Of a stretch of DNA of 64,000 nucleotides, positions 18,813-27,739 are shown piece after piece; position 1 is the stretch's first letter; every line of letters starts with the position of its first letter. Both the position numbers and the translations under genes were made by a program. Location of the stretch: positions 141,001 to 205,000 of the forward strand of contig NZ_AAYC01000001.1 of NCBI RefSeq assembly GCF_000169455.1, read 5' to 3'. Below the pieces are notes generated by a model. The model ran no database searches. It had not been told where the DNA came from and worked only from the letters and a program-made list of their open reading frames with translations. Source of the DNA: Roseobacter sp. SK209-2-6 (GTDB lineage: Bacteria > Pseudomonadota > Alphaproteobacteria > Rhodobacterales > Rhodobacteraceae).

Positions 18813-19883
18813 GTGTTTAGACGTGATGTAGTTGGCGGGATGGGAGCCTTGGGCGCGATAACTTTGACAGGCCCCTCTTTTGCGCAGTCCGGTGATGGCT
18901 TCTATGTCCCGCCGGAAGAAGCGCGCCACCAGCGCACCTTCATGCAATGGCCTGTCAACCGGCGGGTTTATCCTGATCCGGTATTTCTAGACATGGCGCA
19001 GCAAACGATTGCGGATGTCGCCAATACCATCTCAGAATTTGAGCCGGTAACAATGCTGGCGGCGGTCTCTGACCACGCAGGCGCACGAAAGAAACTGTCT
19101 GATCGAGTGGAGCTTTGGGACATCCCTACCGAGGACCTCTGGTGCCGCGATGCTGGTCCAATCTTTGTTATAGACGGAAGAGGTGGCATCGCCATGCGTC
19201 ATATCCAGTTCAACGGCTGGGGTGAAAAACAGGTGAATACGCGCGACAGTCAGATCGCTGGGCTGGTTGCTGAACGCTTAGGTCTGGACCTCCTTCCATC
19301 CGGGCTGCAGGGCGAAGCGGGCGGCGTAGAGCAAGACGGCCATGGGTTGTTGCTGGCACACGAAAGTTCTTGGGTGAACGACAATCGGAATCCCGGGCGT
19401 TCACGAGATGAGATCGAAACCAACCTTTTGCGCGCCTACGGTGCCGACCGGATGATATGGTCGAAAGGCGTTTGGGGCGAAGATATTACCGACTATCACA
19501 TCGACAGTCTTGCACGCTTTACTGGGCCGGGCCGCGTGCTGATCAACCTGCCAGACGACCTTGATTTGTCTGACCCGTTTCATGTGGCTGCGGCTGACAC
19601 CTATGACCGTATTGTTGCCGAAGGCCTTGAAGTGGAGGTCATTCCCGAGCCTGTGCGTCGCCGTATCGCAAGCATCGATTTTGTGGCCTCTTATGCCAAT
19701 TACTACGTCTGCAACGGCGGAGTTATCGCGGCCCAGTTTGGGGATGGCGAGACCGATCAGATCGCCCGCGACACATTGGCCAAGCATTATCCAAAGCGCG
19801 AAATTGTCACGCTGAACGTGGACCCTTTGGGTGAAATGGGCGGTGGCATTCACTGTGCAACACAACAAATGCCCGCTGTATGA
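18813..19883 (+). CDS. Agmatine deiminase-like enzyme with a Tat-type signal
   Basis: Member of the porphyromonas-type peptidylarginine deiminase/agmatine deiminase family, which turns agmatine into N-carbamoylputrescine and ammonia. The 356-residue protein uses GTG at 18813, placed 9-10 nt after AAGAAGG. The N terminus MFRRDVVGGMGALGAITLTG looks like a twin-arginine export signal cleaved near FAQSGD; most characterised agmatine deiminases are cytoplasmic. Family motifs are MQWPVNRRVYPD, DLWCRDAGPIFVID, DYHIDSLARF (His) and GGGIHCATQQMPA (nucleophilic Cys). It is near an agmatinase gene, giving two routes from agmatine. Confidence 0.87.
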   Translation: MFRRDVVGGMGALGAITLTGPSFAQSGDGFYVPPEEARHQRTFMQWPVNRRVYPDPVFLDMAQQTIADVANTISEFEPVTMLAAVSDHAGARKKLSDRVELWDIPTEDLWCRDAGPIFVIDGRGGIAMRHIQFNGWGEKQVNTRDSQIAGLVAERLGLDLLPSGLQGEAGGVEQDGHGLLLAHESSWVNDNRNPGRSRDEIETNLLRAYGADRMIWSKGVWGEDITDYHIDSLARFTGPGRVLINLPDDLDLSDPFHVAAADTYDRIVAEGLEVEVIPEPVRRRIASIDFVASYANYYVCNGGVIAAQFGDGETDQIARDTLAKHYPKREIVTLNVDPLGEMGGGIHCATQQMPAV

Positions 19884-20005
19884 GTGGGCTCAAACGCAAT
19901 GCGCCTTCGATTGAAGCGTCAAAGGTGGTTGTGAATAGATCAGAGCGACGCGGCAAATTTGCGAAAGCGGACATTTTGATGACGCAGCTAATGGCAGTTC
20001 CGTTA

Positions 20006-20853
20006 GGCTCTGGACCCATTGATTTGGTTGCGGTCTCCGCGCGATCTTGATTCAAGCTCCCAAACTTTAGGGGGCGTGATGAGCAATCTTTTCTGGCTGA
20101 CTGACGAGCAGATGGCGCGGCTCCGGCCATACTTTCCGAAGAGCCATGGCAAGCCACGCGTCGATGATAGGCGTGTTCTGAGTGGCATTATCTTCATCAA
20201 TCGCAATGGCTTGCGTTGGAGCGATGCACCAAGGGAATATGGTCCGCCCAAGACACTCTACAATCGCTGGAAACGGTGGAGCGACATGGGCGTGTTTGCT
20301 CGGATCATGGAAGGGTTGGCGGCGGAAGCCGCTGATCACAAGACCATCATGATTGATGCCACTTACCTCAAGGCTCACCGCACGGCTTCCAGCCTGCGGT
20401 TAAAAAGGGGGGCGTGGCAGGCTGATTGGCCGAACAAAGGGGGAGATGAACACCAAGCTGCATGCGGTCACTGACACCAACGGTCGTCCGATCCGCTTCT
20501 TTATGACGGCCGGTCAAATCAGCGACTACACCGGAGCCAGGGCTTTGGTCAGCAGCCTGCCATCAGCCGATTGGCTGTTGGGAGACCGCGGTTATGACGC
20601 GGACTGGTTCCGCGAAGCCCTTGTAGATAAGGGGATCAAGCCCTGCATTCCAGGGCGGAAGTCACGCGACAAAACCATCCGATATGACAAGCGGCGCTAC
20701 AAACGACGCAACCGGATCGAGATCATGTTCGGACGCCTGAAGGACTGGCGTCGTGTCGCCACCCGCTATGACAGATGCCCAAAGGTGTTCCTATCAGCCA
20801 TAGCACTTGCAGCCACGGTCTTGTTCTGGCTGTAAATCAATGAGTCTGGAACC
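20006..20853 (+). mobile_element. IS5-family, IS427-type insertion sequence
   Basis: Inverted ends GGCTCTGGACCCATTGATTT (left) and, read inward from the right, GGTTCCAGACTCATTGATTT match at 15 of 20 positions. TA flanks both ends as the target duplication. The 848 bp carry one transposase split over two frames. Its sequence is clearly different from the degenerate copy at 17294, so it is an independent insertion. It landed between the agmatine deiminase gene and enuR. Confidence 0.9.
20079..20835 (+). CDS. IS427-type transposase in two frames
   Basis: The first frame starts MSNLFWLTDEQMARLRPYFPKSH and holds NRNGLRWSDAP and the catalytic Asp region TIMIDATYLKAHRT. The second holds KLHAVTDTNGRPIRFFMTAGQ, LLGDRGYDADWFRE with the second Asp, and the C-terminal RRNRIEIMFGRLKDWRRVATRYDR with the Glu. 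They overlap at the run AAAAAGGGGGG (20402-20412). Reading the second frame from there restores GRLIGRTKG, which is expected in the family. The shift needed is +1 (or -2), by slippage on the run, or a one-base loss has disabled the gene; sequence alone cannot decide. Confidence 0.85.
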
Positions 20854-21048
20854 TAACTCTTTCAAGGAAAACTACCGCTCCTTAACTGGTATTTGTGCAA
20901 CAGCCAGTGCATCGGTGAAAACGAGCCGCGATAGATGCAGCGGGCGACACAGGCGAAGCCCCTCCGAGATCCTGTTTTCGTCTTGAAAAGTTTCCGCAAG
21001 GCAGCAATTGCCTTGCGAATGTGCGCCACTCAATTGTAAATGTATCGC

Positions 21049-22443
21049 ATGACAAACTGGCTGCCTGACCCTTCCGCCCTTAGTTCCCCTTTGCATACCA
21101 GCCTTGCGCTTGCCATTGCAAAGGCGATCTCGGAGGGGAAACTGCCAAAAGGCGCCCAGCTGCCGACACACCGAAAGCTGGCTGAGGAACTTGGCCTAAG
21201 TGTTCACACGGTGAGCAAGGCCTATGAAAACCTGCGGCGGCAGCGGTTGATCGACGGCCAGGTCGGGCGTGGCAGTTATGTCTTGGGTCCGGATGCCCCA
21301 GATGATCAGCCGTTTCAGTTGAGCTCTGAACGCGGGCACAGTTTCGATCTGTCAATTTCAAGGCCTGCTTTCTCCCAGCGTCATGTAGAGCTGTTTCAGC
21401 AGGCGTTGACGGAGCTGCCTCAGGGGCTGGACCCTAGCTATTTTCTGGCCTGCCGTCCGAATGTCGGGCATGATGCGCATCGGGCTGCCGGGGAGAGGTG
21501 GCTGCGGATTTGCGGACTGGATGCGCCACCGGAACGGATCATCATGACCAATGGCGTCAGCCATGGCATGTCAGCTGCGCTATCTGCGCTTACCCGGCCA
21601 GGCGACACGGTCGTGTCCAGTCGTATCACGCATCACCTTCTGGTTTCCGGATGCTCCTACCTTGGGCTTAACCTCGCCGGAATTGACTGCGACGATCATG
21701 GGGTCCTGCCGGATGCCTTAGACAGGTACTGCTCTGAGGGTAATGCTAAGGTATTGTTTCTGCTTCCATCTTTAGCCAATACCACAGCTGAAATGATACC
21801 GGAAGAACGCCGTCTGGAGTTGGTGAAGATTGCCCGCAAACATGACCTGCACATTATCGAAAACGATGCTTTCGGCCCCGTTGCCGAAGACCGGCCCATT
21901 CCGGTTGCAGCCCTAGCGCCTGAACGAACGATCTACCTGACGACCTTTACTAAATGCACCGTTTCCGGCTTGCGCGCAGGCTACATGGCGGCGCCCGAAC
22001 ACCTGCTGCCGGCAATAATGGGGCGGATTGTCGTATTCGGTTGGATGGCAACACCGCTGATGTGCGAAATTGCCACCCGTTGGGTACAGGACGGTACCGC
22101 ACTGGAGCTTGCCCACTGGCAGCGGCACGCCTTGGCAGAGAGATATGAAATCGCGTTGCAAGCGCTGCAGGGCCGTCAATGGCGGGGACATCCGTCAGGA
22201 CTACACCTTTGGCTGCCCCTTGACTCCGGTTGGACCACGGCCAGTTTTGTGTCGTATGCCCGCGAACTCAAAGTTGCTGTCGCTCCGGATGCACCATTTC
22301 TGACGCCCAAGACCCCGCCTCAGAACGCGGTGCGGATTTCATTGGGGAGCGTTCAGGACATAGGCCGGTTCAAACAGGCGATGGAGTTGCTTGGCGGTAT
22401 GCTGAACCGCCCGCCGGAGGGGGTGGCGCCATTCGCTTACTAA
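21049..22443 (+). CDS. enuR: MocR/GntR-type regulator of ectoine utilisation
   Basis: Represses the uptake and catabolic operon downstream. An N-terminal winged helix (SEGKLPKGAQLPTHRKLAEELGLSVHTVSKAYENL) is joined to an aminotransferase-like domain that binds PLP. Counted from the ATG at 21049 the PLP lysine (TTFTKCTVSG) is residue 302, which agrees with Lys302 as I recall for EnuR of Ruegeria pomeroyi and supports this start over the ATG 9 nt upstream. In that organism an ectoine breakdown product binds PLP in EnuR and relieves repression. Palindromes at 22445-22484 are candidate operators. No good ribosome site is seen before either ATG. Confidence 0.93.
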   Translation: MTNWLPDPSALSSPLHTSLALAIAKAISEGKLPKGAQLPTHRKLAEELGLSVHTVSKAYENLRRQRLIDGQVGRGSYVLGPDAPDDQPFQLSSERGHSFDLSISRPAFSQRHVELFQQALTELPQGLDPSYFLACRPNVGHDAHRAAGERWLRICGLDAPPERIIMTNGVSHGMSAALSALTRPGDTVVSSRITHHLLVSGCSYLGLNLAGIDCDDHGVLPDALDRYCSEGNAKVLFLLPSLANTTAEMIPEERRLELVKIARKHDLHIIENDAFGPVAEDRPIPVAALAPERTIYLTTFTKCTVSGLRAGYMAAPEHLLPAIMGRIVVFGWMATPLMCEIATRWVQDGTALELAHWQRHALAERYEIALQALQGRQWRGHPSGLHLWLPLDSGWTTASFVSYARELKVAVAPDAPFLTPKTPPQNAVRISLGSVQDIGRFKQAMELLGGMLNRPPEGVAPFAY

Positions 22444-22444
22444 C

Positions 22445-22484
22445 ATTGTCGCGTGACAATAAAAAAATTGACATGCAGTACAAT
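22445..22484 (+). promoter_or_regulatory. Operator/promoter region of the ueh-eut operon
   Basis: Two palindromes lie in tandem 60-100 bp before uehA: ATTGTCGCGTGACAAT (6-bp perfect arms) and ATTGACATGCAGTACAAT (arms ATTG/CAAT with further symmetry). The second overlaps TTGACA (22468-22473), a good -35 hexamer. They are the best candidates for EnuR binding. The assignment to EnuR is inference from position. Confidence 0.62.
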
Positions 22485-22540
22485 TGATTCCAAGTCTGGC
22501 GCAGCGATGCTCAGGCATCCTAGAGACTTGGGAGGAAATC

Positions 22541-23560
22541 ATGGCTCAATCCATCACATTCACCTTTGGGGCCGTTGCGGTCGCGGGGATTGCACTGGCC
22601 GCCGGTACGGCTGCTCAGGCTGACACCTGGCGCTATGCCTTCGAGGAGGCGATGACCGACGTTCAGGGTGTCTATGCTCAGAAATTCAAAGAGGAAATCG
22701 AGGCGAACTCGGATCATGAGATCCAGCTGTTCCCTTATGGTACCCTGGGTGAATCCGCCGATATCATGGAGCAGACCCAGGACGGTATCCTGCAGTTCGT
22801 GGATCAGTCGCCAGGCTTCACCGGATCACTGATTCCCGAGGCGCAGGTGTTCTTTGTGCCCTACCTGCTGCCCACCGATCAGGAGCATTTGGCGCGCTTC
22901 TACAAGGAGAGCGAGGCTATCAACGGCATGTTCAAGCCGCTTTATGCCGCACAGGGACTGGAGCTGTTGAACATGTTCCCTGAAGGCGAAGTGGCGATGA
23001 CCACCAAGACTCCGGTCACCACCTGCGCCGACCTGAACGAAGTGAAGTTCCGCGTCATGACCAATCCGCTGCTGGTTGAAAGCTACAAAGCCTTTGGCGC
23101 CACCCCAACGCCGCTTCCCTGGGGTGAGGTGTACGGCGGGCTGCAAACTAATGTGATTCAGGGGCAGGAAAACCCAACATTCTTCCTCTATTCGACCAAG
23201 ATTTACGAGGTGACCGACTACATCACTTATGCAGGCCACAACAATTTCACCACCGCAGTGATGGCCAACAAGGACTTCTATGACGGCCTCAGCGCCGAAG
23301 ATCAGCAAGTTGTCCAGAACGCGGCGCAGGCCGCTTATGACCATACGGTGGTCTATCAGCAGCAGGCTGCGGAAACTGAGCTTGCCAAGATCATGGAAGC
23401 CAAGCCGGAGATGAAAGTCACCGTGCTTACCGATGAACAACGCAGCTGTTTTAAGGGTGCGGCGGCTGAGGTCGAAGCCAAATTCATCGAGATGACCGGC
23501 GACAGCGGCGCCGCGATTCTGGAGCAGATGAAAGCAGACTTGGCGGCAACCGCTAACTGA
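22541..23560 (+). CDS. uehA: Ectoine/hydroxyectoine TRAP transporter, periplasmic binding protein
   Basis: Captures ectoine and hydroxyectoine in the periplasm for the UehBC membrane complex. It has 339 residues from ATG 22541, preceded by GGGAGGAA. A signal peptide ends near GTAAQADTW. DctP-family features are EAMTDVQGVYAQKFKEEIEA, PYGTLGESADIMEQTQDGILQF, VFFVPYLLPTDQEH, MFPEGEVAMTTKTPV, and the substrate-carboxylate arginine segment NEVKFRVMTNPLLVESYKAFG. It is the first gene of a long same-strand operon. Specificity is inferred from the eut genes downstream. Confidence 0.93.
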   Translation: MAQSITFTFGAVAVAGIALAAGTAAQADTWRYAFEEAMTDVQGVYAQKFKEEIEANSDHEIQLFPYGTLGESADIMEQTQDGILQFVDQSPGFTGSLIPEAQVFFVPYLLPTDQEHLARFYKESEAINGMFKPLYAAQGLELLNMFPEGEVAMTTKTPVTTCADLNEVKFRVMTNPLLVESYKAFGATPTPLPWGEVYGGLQTNVIQGQENPTFFLYSTKIYEVTDYITYAGHNNFTTAVMANKDFYDGLSAEDQQVVQNAAQAAYDHTVVYQQQAAETELAKIMEAKPEMKVTVLTDEQRSCFKGAAAEVEAKFIEMTGDSGAAILEQMKADLAATAN

Positions 23561-23584
23561 CGTCCGCACTACAACCGCCGCTGA

Positions 23585-24193
<609 letters not shown>

Positions 24194-24203
24194 GGACCGG
24201 TCC

Positions 24204-25490
24204 ATGGCTGCTACCATCTTCCTGACAATGATTGTCCTGCTGCTGCTGGGCTTTCCGATGATGATCCCGCTGATTGCCGGCGCGTTCATCGGCTTTCTGA
24301 TGCTGTTCGGCGACCTGGCCCGGATTGAAACCATGGTGCAGCAGATGATGGCAGGCATCCGGCCCGCGTCACTCATCGCGGTGCCAATGTTCATCTTTGC
24401 CGCCGACATCATGACCCGCGGCCAGTCAGCCGGGCGGCTGATCAATGTGGTGATGGCCTATATTGGGCATATCCGCGGCGGGCTGGCGATCTCCACCGCC
24501 GCCGCCTGCACCATGTTCGGGGCGGTCTCCGGCTCGACTCAGGCCACCGTGGTGGCCATCGGCTCGCCGCTCAGGCCCCGGATGCTGAAGGCGGGCTACA
24601 AGGACAGCTTTGTGCTGGCGCTGATCGTGAACGCCAGCGACATTGCTTTTCTGATCCCGCCCTCGATTGGCATGATCATCTATGGTGTGGTGTCCAGCAC
24701 CTCGATTGCGGAGCTTTTCATTGCCGGAATCGGGCCGGGTCTGCTGATCCTGGTGCTGTTTTCCCTCTATGCCTACATCTATGCGGTGCGCAACAATGTG
24801 CCCACGGAACCCAAAGCCACCTGGGCAGAGCGTTTCCAGACCATGCGCCAGGCGCTCTGGCCGATGGGGTTCCCGGTGATCATCATCGGCGGCATTTATG
24901 GCGGCGTGTTCAGCCCGACCGAGGCCGCCGCAGCCTGTGTGCTCTATGCGCTGATCCTCGAGGTTATCGTGTTCCGCTCGATGTCGCTGTTGGATGTCTA
25001 TGATACCGCCAAATCCACCGGGCTGATCACCGCTGTTGTGTTCATCCTGGTGGGCGCGGGCGCGGCCTTTTCCTGGGTGATCTCCTTTGCCCAGGTGCCG
25101 CAGCAGATCCTCGGTGCCATCGGCATTGCCGATATGGGCGCGATTGGCGTGCTCTTCGTAATCTCCATCGCCTTCTTCATCGGTTGCATGTTTGTCGACC
25201 CCATCGTGGTGATCCTGGTGCTGGTGCCGGTCTTTGCTCCGGTGGTGAAATCCGTCGGGCTGGATCCGGTTCTGGTCGGCACCATCATCACCCTGCAGGT
25301 GGCCATCGGCTCGGCCACTCCGCCCTTCGGCTGCGACATCTTCACGGCGATTGCGGTGTTCAAACGCCCCTACGCCGAGGTGGTGCGTGGCACCCCGCCC
25401 TTCATTCTGATGCTGCTGGGGGTCTCGGTGGCGCTGATTTTCTTTCCGCAGATTGCGCTGTTCCTGCGCGACCTGGCCTTCGCCAAGTAA
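24204..25490 (+). CDS. uehC: Ectoine TRAP transporter, large membrane subunit
   Basis: The DctM-type channel subunit, driven by sodium or proton gradients rather than ATP. At 428 residues with about twelve hydrophobic stretches it is full length. Conserved parts include IPLIAGAFIGFLMLFGDL, STAAACTMFGAVSGSTQATVVAIG, FSPTEAAAACVLYAL, and the C-terminal VLVGTIITLQVAIGSATPPFGCDIF. It follows uehB by 10 nt and precedes a universal stress protein gene by 10 nt. Confidence 0.95.
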   Translation: MAATIFLTMIVLLLLGFPMMIPLIAGAFIGFLMLFGDLARIETMVQQMMAGIRPASLIAVPMFIFAADIMTRGQSAGRLINVVMAYIGHIRGGLAISTAAACTMFGAVSGSTQATVVAIGSPLRPRMLKAGYKDSFVLALIVNASDIAFLIPPSIGMIIYGVVSSTSIAELFIAGIGPGLLILVLFSLYAYIYAVRNNVPTEPKATWAERFQTMRQALWPMGFPVIIIGGIYGGVFSPTEAAAACVLYALILEVIVFRSMSLLDVYDTAKSTGLITAVVFILVGAGAAFSWVISFAQVPQQILGAIGIADMGAIGVLFVISIAFFIGCMFVDPIVVILVLVPVFAPVVKSVGLDPVLVGTIITLQVAIGSATPPFGCDIFTAIAVFKRPYAEVVRGTPPFILMLLGVSVALIFFPQIALFLRDLAFAK

Positions 25491-25500
25491 GGGGAGGACA

Positions 25501-25938
25501 ATGTTCAAATCCATCCTTGTTTCCTTTGATGGCTCTCCCGGTGCCGAGGCTGCGTTGTCCAGGGCTTCGGAGCTGGCGCAGCTCTGCGGGTCTGAACTGG
25601 TGCTGCTCACGGTTTACCGCCACCACTCGCTGCTGGAGGCATCGATGCATGTCATGCATTCGGAAAAGCCCGAGAAGCTCGACCAGATCATGCGCAACCA
25701 TGCCAAAGAGGTCGCCGAGCACGGCAAGTCCCTGGCAGCAGAAAGCGGCATTGCCGCCCCCCGTGCCTTTGTCAAAGCCCGCCCGGTGGCGCGCACCATC
25801 ACCGGTTTTGCAAAAGAGCGCGGCTATGATCTGATCGTGATGGGCAGCCGCGGCCTGGGCTCGCTTGAGGGCAGCTTGCTGGGCAGCGTCTCTCATAAGG
25901 TAACCAGTCTGGCGGAAACGCCGGTTCTAATTGTCTAG
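25501..25938 (+). CDS. usp: Universal stress protein of the ectoine operon
   Basis: A 145-residue UspA-fold cytoplasmic protein: MFKSILVSFDGSPGAEAALSRA at the start and the nucleotide-binding MGSRGLGSLEGSLLGSVSHKV at about residues 117-137. ATP-binding Usp proteins sit beside several TRAP transporters (TeaD with the ectoine transporter TeaABC of Halomonas) and modulate uptake; that role is inferred here. GGGGAGGAC lies before the ATG, right after uehC. Confidence 0.92.
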   Translation: MFKSILVSFDGSPGAEAALSRASELAQLCGSELVLLTVYRHHSLLEASMHVMHSEKPEKLDQIMRNHAKEVAEHGKSLAAESGIAAPRAFVKARPVARTITGFAKERGYDLIVMGSRGLGSLEGSLLGSVSHKVTSLAETPVLIV

Positions 25939-25948
25939 GAAAACAGCT

Positions 25949-26713
25949 ATGGCTCTTGATATTCACGCCACGCCTTCGCGCGTGCCCGCCCGGCTGGACG
26001 CCCGTTCGGTCCCGAAGCGGATTGCCCTGGTGACCTTGGCCACCGACCACACCTCAGAGCGCGACTTTGCCCGGATCTGCGATCCGGACCGGATCGGTGT
26101 CTATGTGAACCGCATTGCGTTCGAGAACCCGACCACCAAGGAAACATTGCTGAAGACCGGCCCGCGGCTGAGTGAGGCCGCCGCGCAGATCCTGCCGGGG
26201 GAGGAGGTCGATGTGGTGGCCTACGGCTGCACCGCCGCCTCTATTGTGCTGGGCAATGATGCGGTCACCCGGCATCTGAACGCGGCCAAGCCGGATACGC
26301 CCTGCGTCACGCCGAGCTCGGCGGCCTTTGCTGCTTTTGCGGCCCTGGGCGCCAAGCGGGTGTCGCTGCTGACCCCCTATAGCGCTGAGGTCACCGAGGA
26401 AATGGCGCAGTATTTTGCTGCCCATGGCCCGGAGGTGGTCAATGCTACCTGCTTTGGCCTGACCGATGACCGCGAGATGGCGCGGATCAGTGAAGACAGC
26501 ATCATAGAGGCGGCGATTGCGGCCTGCAGCGGCCAGGCTGACGCGCTGTTTCTCTCCTGCACCGCCCTGCGTGCGGCCACCTGCGTGCAGCAGATCGAGG
26601 ACCGTCTGGGCAAGCCCGTGGTCACCTCAAACCAGGCGATGGCCTGGCATTGTCAGCGCTTGGCAGGGATCACGGATCCGGTGCAGGGTTACGGCAGGCT
26701 TTTTGAACTTTAA
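25949..26713 (+). CDS. eutA: Ectoine utilisation protein EutA (Asp/Glu racemase superfamily)
   Basis: A 254-residue member of the maleate isomerase/Asp-Glu racemase superfamily. The two catalytic cysteines are in VAYGCTAASIVLG and DALFLSCTALRAATC, one in each half of the pseudo-symmetric fold. In ectoine degraders EutA, with EutB and EutC, is proposed to convert hydroxyectoine to ectoine. The ATG at 25949, after AGGAAA, was chosen over a TTG that overlaps usp. The reaction of EutA itself is not well established. Confidence 0.88.
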   Translation: MALDIHATPSRVPARLDARSVPKRIALVTLATDHTSERDFARICDPDRIGVYVNRIAFENPTTKETLLKTGPRLSEAAAQILPGEEVDVVAYGCTAASIVLGNDAVTRHLNAAKPDTPCVTPSSAAFAAFAALGAKRVSLLTPYSAEVTEEMAQYFAAHGPEVVNATCFGLTDDREMARISEDSIIEAAIAACSGQADALFLSCTALRAATCVQQIEDRLGKPVVTSNQAMAWHCQRLAGITDPVQGYGRLFEL

Positions 26714-26731
26714 ACAGGCTGGACAGGTCCA

Positions 26732-27739
26732 ATGACACAGAAAATCACCCTTCAGGACAGTATCCAGGCACGGTCCAGGATTGCCGGGCGCATCCGTGAA
26801 ACCGCCCTGGTACCCTCGCCCTCGCTCAGTGCTGCCAGCGGCGGCCAGGTCTCGCTGAAGCTGGAAAGCACCCAGATCACTGGCAGTTTCAAACTGCGCG
26901 GTGCCACCAACGCGGTCTTGTCGCTGACAGAGGAACAACGCGCGGCGGGAATTGTTGGCGTCTCGACCGGGAACCACGGGCGCGGGCTGGCTTATGCGGC
27001 GGCGCAGGCCGGGGTGCGCTGCATTATCTGCATGTCGGAGCTGGTGCCACAGAACAAGGTCGAGGGCATCAAATCCCATGGCGCCGAAGTGCGCATTGTG
27101 GGCCGCTCGCAGGACGACGCGCAGGTGGAGGTCGACCGACTGGTGGCAGATGGCATGACCATGCTGCCCCCCTTTGATCACCGCGACATCATTGCAGGCC
27201 AGGGCACCGTGGCGCTGGAGATGCTGGAGCAGATGCCGGATCTGGAGACCGTTCTGGTGCCGCTCTCCGGCGGCGGGCTGATCTCCGGCGTCGGCATGGT
27301 GCTGAAGACGGCAAACCCGGATATCCGCGTCATCGGGGTCAGTATGGAGCGCGGTGCGGCCATGCATGAATGCCTGCAAGCGGGCAGGCCCATCCAGGTT
27401 GAGGAGCTGCCCACCCTGGCGGATTCCCTGGGCGGCGGTATCGGGTTGGACAACGCCTATACTTTTGAAATGACAAAGAGCTTTGTCGATGACGTGGTTC
27501 TGGTCAGCGAGGCGGAAATCGCCGCCGCCATCCGCCACGCCTATTACGAGGAACGCCAGGTGATCGAAGGCTCCGGCAGCGTCGGCATTGCCGCCCTGCT
27601 GGCGGGCAAGATTGAAAACCCGGGGCGCTGCATCTCGCTGGTGAGCGGCCAGAACATCGCCATGGACCTGCACAAACGTATCATCGATGGTGAGGACGTG
27701 GATGTGGCAGCAGACACAAAAGGAGGCGCAGATGCCTGA
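26732..27739 (+). CDS. eutB: Hydroxyectoine utilisation dehydratase EutB
   Basis: A PLP enzyme of the serine/threonine dehydratase family, 335 residues. The PLP lysine is in ITGSFKLRGATNAV at about residue 56, STGNHGRGLAYAAAQAG binds the substrate carboxylate, and LSGGGLISGVG is the glycine-rich phosphate loop. Its position between eutA and eutC supports a role in removing the hydroxyl of hydroxyectoine rather than threonine degradation. Its end overlaps the start of eutC by 8 nt. Confidence 0.9.
   Translation: MTQKITLQDSIQARSRIAGRIRETALVPSPSLSAASGGQVSLKLESTQITGSFKLRGATNAVLSLTEEQRAAGIVGVSTGNHGRGLAYAAAQAGVRCIICMSELVPQNKVEGIKSHGAEVRIVGRSQDDAQVEVDRLVADGMTMLPPFDHRDIIAGQGTVALEMLEQMPDLETVLVPLSGGGLISGVGMVLKTANPDIRVIGVSMERGAAMHECLQAGRPIQVEELPTLADSLGGGIGLDNAYTFEMTKSFVDDVVLVSEAEIAAAIRHAYYEERQVIEGSGSVGIAALLAGKIENPGRCISLVSGQNIAMDLHKRIIDGEDVDVAADTKGGADA

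Noticed and set aside
24426..25610. 394-residue open frame on the minus strand
   Set aside because: It is antisense to uehC and the usp start; extremely His/Asp-rich and without a ribosome site or family signature.
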